The translations under genes were made by a program, and so were the position numbers. The notes under the pieces were generated by a model that was given only the letters and a program-made list of their open reading frames with translations, was not told where the DNA came from and did no database searches. Shown here piece by piece: positions 25,114 to 30,588 of a stretch of DNA of 30,588 bases. The first letter of the stretch is position 1. Each line of letters starts with the position of its first letter. Source of the stretch: Bacteroidota bacterium (GTDB lineage: Bacteria; Bacteroidota; Bacteroidia; Bacteroidales; UBA1556); NCBI GenBank assembly GCA_003648395.1, contig QMPB01000002.1, forward strand, positions 1 through 30,588, read 5' to 3'.

Positions 25114-25121
25114 TACCTTTG
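25114..25121 (+). promoter_or_regulatory. Putative -7 box (TACCTTTG) for the polyprenyl synthase operon
   Basis: A perfect TAnnTTTG match, 35 nt before the ATG at 25157. Confidence 0.5.
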
Positions 25122-25156
25122 AGTTTTTAAAACTATATAATAGTAATACAGTTATA

Positions 25157-26125
25157 ATGACATTTGAAGAGATAAAATCACCTGTAAAACAGGAAATTAT
25201 AGATTTTCATGCTACCTTTAAAGATAGCATGAAAACTACTGTGCCATTATTGGATTTAATTACTCGTTATATAGTAAAGAGAAAGGGGAAACAGATGCGA
25301 CCTCTTTTTGTTTTTCTGTCTGCTAAACTTTTTGCTAAAACAAATGAACATACTCATAGAGCTGCTGCATTAATAGAGCTGCTTCATACTGCCACTTTGG
25401 TACACGATGATGTGGTTGATGATTCAAATATTCGACGTGGCTTTTTCTCAATTAATGCTCTATGGAAAAATAAAGCATCAGTACTAGTTGGTGATTTTTT
25501 GCTTTCAAAAGGTATGCTTTTGGCATTAGAAAACAAAGAGTATGAATTATTAGAAATAGTGTCGTATGCCACTAAACAGATGAGTGAGGGTGAACTGTTG
25601 CAAATAGAGAAAGCTCGAAAGCTTGATATTACTGAAGAGATTTATTTTGAAGTAATAAAAATGAAAACAGCTTCATTAATAGCAAGTTGTTGTGCTGCAG
25701 GTGCTGCTTCAGTTGGCGCAAGTGAGCAAGATATCCTTCGTATGCGTAGTTTTGGAGAACATGTTGGTATCGCTTTTCAAATTCGTGATGATTTATTTGA
25801 TTTTGATAGAAATACAAAAAGTGGTAAGCCTGTAGGTGGAGATATAAAAGAGAAAAAGATGACTCTACCACTTATTTATGCCCTTAATAATATGGGTGTT
25901 ATCGAAAAGAAGAAAACTATACTTGATATTAAATATAGAAACAATAAAACCACAATTAATAGAGTTATTGATATAGTTATTAAGTCAGGGGGTATTGATT
26001 ATGCTCAGAGTAAAATGGATGAACATCTTGATAAAGCTATGGATTTAATTAAAGATTACGATGATTCTGAAGCAAAGAAGGCACTTATCGCTTTGGTTGA
26101 ATATTCAATAAAAAGAACAAAATAA
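25157..26125 (+). CDS. Long-chain trans-polyprenyl diphosphate synthase
   Basis: A 322-residue all-helical prenyltransferase that elongates allylic diphosphates with isopentenyl diphosphate, cytosolic. Motifs: GKQMRP (44-49), first aspartate-rich D84-D85-V-V-D88-D in HDDVVDDSNIRRG, second D211-D212-L-F-D215 in QIRDDLFDF, and GGDIKEKKMTLPL. A chain of this type usually makes the C35-C40 or longer side chain of menaquinone, which fits the phylum's respiratory quinone, but the product length cannot be fixed by eye. The next gene starts 10 nt downstream. There is no menaquinone gene nearby. Confidence 0.92.
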   Translation: MTFEEIKSPVKQEIIDFHATFKDSMKTTVPLLDLITRYIVKRKGKQMRPLFVFLSAKLFAKTNEHTHRAAALIELLHTATLVHDDVVDDSNIRRGFFSINALWKNKASVLVGDFLLSKGMLLALENKEYELLEIVSYATKQMSEGELLQIEKARKLDITEEIYFEVIKMKTASLIASCCAAGAASVGASEQDILRMRSFGEHVGIAFQIRDDLFDFDRNTKSGKPVGGDIKEKKMTLPLIYALNNMGVIEKKKTILDIKYRNNKTTINRVIDIVIKSGGIDYAQSKMDEHLDKAMDLIKDYDDSEAKKALIALVEYSIKRTK

Positions 26126-26135
26126 AACTTACATT

Positions 26136-27809
26136 ATGTATAAAATAATTCTAATATTTTCTTCTATATTATTATCTATTTATGTATTCGGACAAGATAC
26201 CCGAACTACATTTTATAAGGATAAAATGCCTCATTTTACGGCAACTTATATTAATGATAGCATTTTTGATGGCTCATATGTAGAGTATTATATGTCAGGA
26301 AGAAAACGACAAGAGGGAAGTTTTAAGAATAATAAGATGGTTGGTCTTTGGGTACAGTTTTATGCAAATGGTGATACTCTAAGTACTATAAATTATACTA
26401 ATGGACCATTTATTATTTGGTTCGAAAACAGACAGGTTCAAGTCTTAGGCCAAGTAAAGGATGGCGAAAAATCTGGTAAATGGAAAGAGTATTATCCCAA
26501 TGGTATTATTAAAAATACTGAGAATTATAGTGTTGGTAAACTTGATAAGCTGTGTATTTATTATCGTGATGATTCAAGTGTAATTGATTCAGCTATTTAT
26601 AATAATGGGCTACTACAGGGAGATTGGGTTTCCTATTATCCAAATAGCAATATTCGTATAAAAGGTAAATACGATAATAATAAGAAAATTGGTATCTGGA
26701 AGGAATGGTATCTCTCTGGTGAATTATTAGCAATTTCGCCATCTGATAAAGGTAAATATATAAGCTATTATAGAAATGGAAATATAAAGTCTCACGGACA
26801 AATTAATAATAGACTAAAGGATGGTGTATGGGTACTTTTTTATTTAGATGGTCAGAAAAAGGAAAAATATGAATATAAAAATGGATTAAGAACAGGAGAT
26901 ACCTATAAGTTCTATCCGGATGGGTCTAATAAATTTGTTGGGCAGTTTGTGAATGATAGCCTTAATGGCCCTGCTAAATGGTGGTATGAGAATGGAAATG
27001 TAGAAATGGAAGGTTTCTTAAAAGATGATTTGCAAGATTCATCATGGGTTTTCTATTTTGAGAATGGTCAAAAGGGTAGTAAGGGAAACTTTGCTGAAGG
27101 TCAGATGAATGGTGAGTGGGATTATTGGTATGCCAAAGGTGGTGCTTTATGGAAGCGTGGTAATTATAAAATGGGAATAAAAAATGGATTATGGTCTACT
27201 TGGTTCGAAGATGGACAAAAGCTTCAGGAGGGTGATTATAAAGATGGAAAGGAATCAGGATTATGGCATAGTTGGTATGATAATGGACAAGCATTAGCAA
27301 CGGGTAGTTTTAATCAAGGGTTATTGGATGGGAAATGGCTATCGTGGTTTAAAGATGGTACAAATAATTATGTATTTAATTATACAAATAATATTAAAAA
27401 TGGTTCTGCAGTTCAGTATTTCTCAAATGGAAAAAAGAAATATGAAGGAGCATATAAAAAAGGAAAGAAGGATGGTAAATTCATGGAATGGTATATTACT
27501 GGTAATTTACGTGAGAAAGGGAAGTATGAACTAGGTTTGAAAGATGGTAAATGGGAGTTTTACGACAATAGAGGTAGATTGTATAAAAAACAAGGTTTTG
27601 AAGATGGAAAGCCTAGTGGTAAGTGGGTAGAGTATTATATTAGAGGTAATAAGAAAGCTGAAGGTGAGTATAATGGTGTTCTTAAAGATGGTGTTTGGTC
27701 GTATTGGGATAAGAAAGGTGATCTTGTGCTCAAACAAAGATATAATAATGGAAAAAAAGAAGAAATCTTGTTTGATATTAAATCAGGAGGATCTTTTCCA
27801 AGAAAATAG
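26136..27809 (+). CDS. Secreted MORN_2/YwqK-type repeat protein
   Basis: A 557-residue exported protein: signal peptide MYKIILIFSSILLSIYVFGQ, then almost entirely about 21 tandem units of roughly 23 residues with the pattern (D/S/N)GxWxxWYxNGxxxxxGxYxxG, for example SGKWKEYYPNG, NGLWSTWFEDGQ, SGLWHSWYDNGQ and DGKWEFYDNRG. This is the MORN_2 repeat (PF07661) of proteins loosely named YwqK-family antitoxin; with a signal peptide and no toxin neighbour, antitoxin is a poor name. A long beta-ribbon or solenoid in the envelope is likely. A few units (3, 5, 8, 10, 11, 17) are degenerate in the Trp. It is sandwiched, 10 nt after the prenyl synthase and 56 nt before the TonB receptor, probably one transcript. 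Role unknown. Confidence 0.88.
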   Translation: MYKIILIFSSILLSIYVFGQDTRTTFYKDKMPHFTATYINDSIFDGSYVEYYMSGRKRQEGSFKNNKMVGLWVQFYANGDTLSTINYTNGPFIIWFENRQVQVLGQVKDGEKSGKWKEYYPNGIIKNTENYSVGKLDKLCIYYRDDSSVIDSAIYNNGLLQGDWVSYYPNSNIRIKGKYDNNKKIGIWKEWYLSGELLAISPSDKGKYISYYRNGNIKSHGQINNRLKDGVWVLFYLDGQKKEKYEYKNGLRTGDTYKFYPDGSNKFVGQFVNDSLNGPAKWWYENGNVEMEGFLKDDLQDSSWVFYFENGQKGSKGNFAEGQMNGEWDYWYAKGGALWKRGNYKMGIKNGLWSTWFEDGQKLQEGDYKDGKESGLWHSWYDNGQALATGSFNQGLLDGKWLSWFKDGTNNYVFNYTNNIKNGSAVQYFSNGKKKYEGAYKKGKKDGKFMEWYITGNLREKGKYELGLKDGKWEFYDNRGRLYKKQGFEDGKPSGKWVEYYIRGNKKAEGEYNGVLKDGVWSYWDKKGDLVLKQRYNNGKKEEILFDIKSGGSFPRK

Positions 27810-27865
27810 TTTGCTAAAATAGGAATTGAAATTATTGTAAAAATTAGAATATATTTATTAATTAA

Positions 27866-30385
27866 ATGCGTAGTATCATAATCATATTTGTACTTTTTAT
27901 AAGTATTTCAGTTTTGGGACAAAAAGCTGAGATTTATGGCAACGTATTTGATGAAAATGGAAAAGTTTTTGATCCAGCAGTAAATATAGCTCTTAAAGGA
28001 ATTGCAGGAGGTACTACTACTGATAGAAAAGGAAATTACAAATTAAATATTCCTGCAAATAGTGAAATTATAGTGCAGTTTTCGCATGTAACACATAAGT
28101 CAAAGTATAAAACATTAAACCTTAAAGTAGGAGAGTCTATTCAGTTAAATATTATATTAGATGAATTAATTCAATTTGATACGGTAAATATTACAGCCAA
28201 ACGACATGAATATACTGGAGTAACTCATATTGATCCTAAAGAAATTGAGGCAATCCCTTCTCCAAGTGGTGATGTAATTAGCGCTTTTGTTAAGCAAATC
28301 CCCGGTGTTTATTCTAATAATGAGATGAGTTCACAGTACTCAGTTCGTGGAGGTAATTTTGATGAAAACCTTGTTTATGTAAATGGAATTGAGATTCAGC
28401 GACCTATGTTGGTGAAATCAGGGCAGCAAGAGGGAATGAATTTTGCAAACGCTGACTTAGTTGATAATATTGAGTTTTCTGCTGGAGGTTTTTCTTCTTA
28501 TTATGGTGATAAAATGTCTTCGGTAATGGATGTAACCTATAAACGACCAACTAAGTTTGGAGGGTCAGCATCTGCTAGTTTACTAGGGGGAAGTGTGCAT
28601 TTAGAAGGCTCTGCTGCTAAAAATAGACTTCGATATTTAACTGGTATAAGATATAAAACTAATCAATATATACTAAGTGCATTGGATACGAAGGGTGATT
28701 ACCATCCGAGCTTTACTGATATACAGCTCTTTGTTGCTTATGATATTACAGATGATTGGGAATTGAGTTTTTTAGGTAATTATGCAGTGAATAATTATGA
28801 AATTATACCTCAAACTCGTGAGACTAATTTTGGCACCATAATGGAAGCTCTTAGATTTACTGTATACTTTGATGGCAAGGAAGTGGATCGCTTTGTTAAT
28901 TATATGGGTGCTTTAAATTTAAAGTATCATAATAATGAAACAAACTTAGATTTTACGGGTTCGGTTTATCGATCCATAGAAAGTGAAACCTACGATATAC
29001 AAGGGCAGTATTGGTTAGATGTGTTACAGAATGACCTGGGGAAGGATGATTTTGGTGATGTTGCTTTTAATAAGGGTGTTGGAACTTATCTTAATCATGC
29101 CCGCAATGAACTAAATACATGGGTTGCTAGCATTCAGCATCGTGGTAGTAAAGGTAGTTTGCAGTGGGGTTTTAATTTGCGTAGAGATATTTTGAATGAT
29201 CGTCTATCAGAATGGAAGATGATTGATTCAGCTGGCTTTAGTTTGCCACATCCTGATGATAATATTGGAAATGCAAACCCTAATTATTCTCCTAGCAACG
29301 AAATACATCTCACAGAAGTAATTAAAGGGAAGCAAAATTTAAATACAAATAGATTCTCTACTTATTTGATGAATGATTGGGTCTTTCAGAAAAATGGTTC
29401 AACTAGTATTTATAAACTTAATGCTGGTGCGAGATTAAATTATTGGGATTTTAGTAATGAATTGCTTTTTAGTCCAAGAATTTCTCTATTAATTAAGCCT
29501 GCAAAAAATAAGGATATTTCTTATAGAATTGCTACAGGTTTATATTCACAACCTCCATTTTATCGTGAGATGCGTTATCATAATGGTGATATAAACCATA
29601 ATATAAAGGCTCAGAAGTCTGCTCATTTTGTAATGGGGACAGATTATGTTTTTCAAGCATGGAATCGTCCTTTTAAACTTACTGCCGAAGCATATGCAAA
29701 ATATATGTGGGATCTTATTCCGTATGAAATGGAAGATGTTAGATTACGTTACTTTGCTGAGAATAATGCTATTGGTTATGCTGCAGGAGTAGATTTTAAG
29801 CTTCATGGCGAAATTGTAGAGCATGCCGATAGTTGGGTAGGAGTTTCGTTTATGCAAACTCAAGAAGATATTAAGGACGACTACTACTATGAATATTATA
29901 ATGCTGCTGGAGAAAAGATAAGTTCGGGAATTACTGTTGATAATGTACCAGCAGATAGTGTCAAAGTGGAACCCGGTTTTATTCCACGTCCGACTGATCA
30001 GAGATTTGTATTTAATCTGTTCTTTCAAGATTATATTCCTGGTTACGAAAAGTTTAAAGTTCATCTTAATTTAGTTTATGCTACTGGTTTGCCCTATGGA
30101 CCACCAACACATAAACGATATCAACAAACAAGGCGAATGCCTGCATATCGTAGAGTCGATATTGGGTTTTCGTGGCAGCTAATAGGGCATGAGACGGTTC
30201 TAAAGGCTAAAAATCCTTTACGAAATCTGAAATCGGCTTGGTTAAGTATTGAAGTGTTTAATCTATTGGAGATAAATAATACTTTATCATATATGTGGAT
30301 TAGTGATGTTAATGGGAATTATTATTCAATACCTAATTATCTTACCTCGCGCCAAATTAATCTGCGTTTAAAAGTTGATTTTTAG
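27866..30385 (+). CDS. TonB-dependent receptor with CarboxypepD_reg-like N-terminal domain
   Basis: An 839-residue outer-membrane receptor. Signal peptide MRSIIIIFVLFISISVLGQ, then a CarboxypepD_reg-like domain (about 20-108; EIYGNVFDENGKVFDPAVNIALKG, TTDRKGNYKL). The plug (about 115-230) includes IPSPSGDVISAFVKQIPGV, SSQYSVRGGNFDENLVYVNGIEI and GGFSSYYGDKMSSVMDVTY. The barrel ends SRQINLRLKVDF with a terminal Phe. It is much shorter than SusC and lacks a SusD partner and the VIDGVP motif, so it is not a SusC; it could carry siderophores, vitamins, metals or oligomers. The ligand cannot be predicted. It ends the operon that starts at 25157. Confidence 0.92.
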   Translation: MRSIIIIFVLFISISVLGQKAEIYGNVFDENGKVFDPAVNIALKGIAGGTTTDRKGNYKLNIPANSEIIVQFSHVTHKSKYKTLNLKVGESIQLNIILDELIQFDTVNITAKRHEYTGVTHIDPKEIEAIPSPSGDVISAFVKQIPGVYSNNEMSSQYSVRGGNFDENLVYVNGIEIQRPMLVKSGQQEGMNFANADLVDNIEFSAGGFSSYYGDKMSSVMDVTYKRPTKFGGSASASLLGGSVHLEGSAAKNRLRYLTGIRYKTNQYILSALDTKGDYHPSFTDIQLFVAYDITDDWELSFLGNYAVNNYEIIPQTRETNFGTIMEALRFTVYFDGKEVDRFVNYMGALNLKYHNNETNLDFTGSVYRSIESETYDIQGQYWLDVLQNDLGKDDFGDVAFNKGVGTYLNHARNELNTWVASIQHRGSKGSLQWGFNLRRDILNDRLSEWKMIDSAGFSLPHPDDNIGNANPNYSPSNEIHLTEVIKGKQNLNTNRFSTYLMNDWVFQKNGSTSIYKLNAGARLNYWDFSNELLFSPRISLLIKPAKNKDISYRIATGLYSQPPFYREMRYHNGDINHNIKAQKSAHFVMGTDYVFQAWNRPFKLTAEAYAKYMWDLIPYEMEDVRLRYFAENNAIGYAAGVDFKLHGEIVEHADSWVGVSFMQTQEDIKDDYYYEYYNAAGEKISSGITVDNVPADSVKVEPGFIPRPTDQRFVFNLFFQDYIPGYEKFKVHLNLVYATGLPYGPPTHKRYQQTRRMPAYRRVDIGFSWQLIGHETVLKAKNPLRNLKSAWLSIEVFNLLEINNTLSYMWISDVNGNYYSIPNYLTSRQINLRLKVDF

Positions 30386-30588
30386 AAATATACTTTTACA
30401 TTATTAATCAAGTTTGATTTGCCTATACCTACCTTTGTTGAAGTTTTTAAACCAATACTATTTATATCTTCTCATCAATTCCTCCAAAACGCGCCATTTG
30501 TCACTCTATAAACTTCAAAACGCGCCAATAATCACAATAAAATCTTCAATATTTCTTTAAATATCTCATAAAATCATATAATTATTCG
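30386..30588. other. Non-coding tail with a CGCGCC-cored direct repeat
   Basis: No gene is visible in the 203 bp after the TonB receptor. Two copies of CAAAACGCGCCA (30485-30496 and 30516-30527) are 31 bp apart. No clear terminator for the receptor operon was found. Confidence 0.6.
30485..30527. repeat. Two-copy direct repeat CAAAACGCGCCA, 31-bp period
   Basis: The identical 12-mer occurs twice with its starts 31 bp apart. The similarity extends as CT(C/T)CAAAACGCGCCA-n4-TCAC, about 24 bp. The CGCGCC core is conspicuous in AT-rich DNA. Confidence 0.75.

Noticed and set aside
26136..27809. Toxin-antitoxin system based on the YwqK-type repeats
   Set aside because: The product has a signal peptide and no toxin-like gene is adjacent; neighbours are a prenyl synthase and a receptor.
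1..30588. CRISPR array, tRNA, rRNA or prophage genes
   Set aside because: No regularly spaced repeats, cloverleaf sequences, rRNA segments or phage structural genes were seen; the Cas4-like features belong to a DUF2779 protein without cas neighbours.

Overview
The window is AT-rich bacterial chromosome from a member of the Bacteroidota, most likely uncultured or marine/anaerobic; I cannot place it below phylum from sequence alone. The evidence is an adjacent SusC/SusD pair, a choice-of-anchor L surface protein, a CarboxypepD_reg-like TonB receptor, lipoproteins with Bacteroidota-style lipoboxes, few Shine-Dalgarno sites, and nine perfect matches to the Bacteroidota -7 promoter element TAnnTTTG placed 23-45 nt upstream of start codons. 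Gene order looks like ordinary core/accessory chromosome: no tRNA, rRNA, CRISPR array, phage block or complete insertion sequence was seen.

Layout. 1-1398 (-): the N-terminal 466 codons of a secreted choice-of-anchor L protein that runs off the left edge. 1556-2926 (+): M20 dipeptidase and its terminator. 3066-4174 (-): MntP-type Mn efflux pump, and an Rrf2 regulator with three cysteines. 4557-7709 (+): AddA/RecB-like helicase-nuclease without an adjacent AddB. 8223-13052 (+): SusC/SusD pair behind a 513-bp leader, closed by a strong terminator. 13053-13509 has no gene but holds two terminators and an 80-nt structured, REP-like palindrome. 13510-14652 (-): acyl-CoA dehydrogenase. 14824-16221 (+): DUF2779 protein with a Cas4-like Fe-S nuclease signature and a C-terminal domain that looks degenerate. 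16307-16966 (-): small outer-membrane beta-barrel, convergent with the previous gene across a 53-nt perfect palindrome. 17157-18500 (+): MATE transporter using a TTG start. 18534-20800 (-): outer-membrane porin-like protein, a small lipoprotein, and a stand-alone IS1595-type zinc-ribbon protein. 20939-21909 (+): tandem thioredoxins, one a lipoprotein (CGPC) and one cytosolic (CQPC). 22061-25023 (+): secreted C1B-type cysteine peptidase, membrane metallophosphoesterase and shikimate kinase in one run. 25157-30385 (+): polyprenyl diphosphate synthase, a secreted protein of about 21 MORN_2/YwqK repeats, and a TonB-dependent receptor in a second run. 30386-30588 is non-coding and carries two copies of a CGCGCC-cored direct repeat.

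Functional themes are envelope nutrient uptake (SusCD, TonB receptor, porins, secreted peptidase), thiol-redox and metal homeostasis, DNA end processing (two RecB-family nucleases), and isoprenoid/aromatic precursors. No single undescribed multi-gene system stands out. The best leads are the palindrome at 13232-13311, the 30485-30527 repeats, the DUF2779 protein, and the orphan zinc-ribbon gene.
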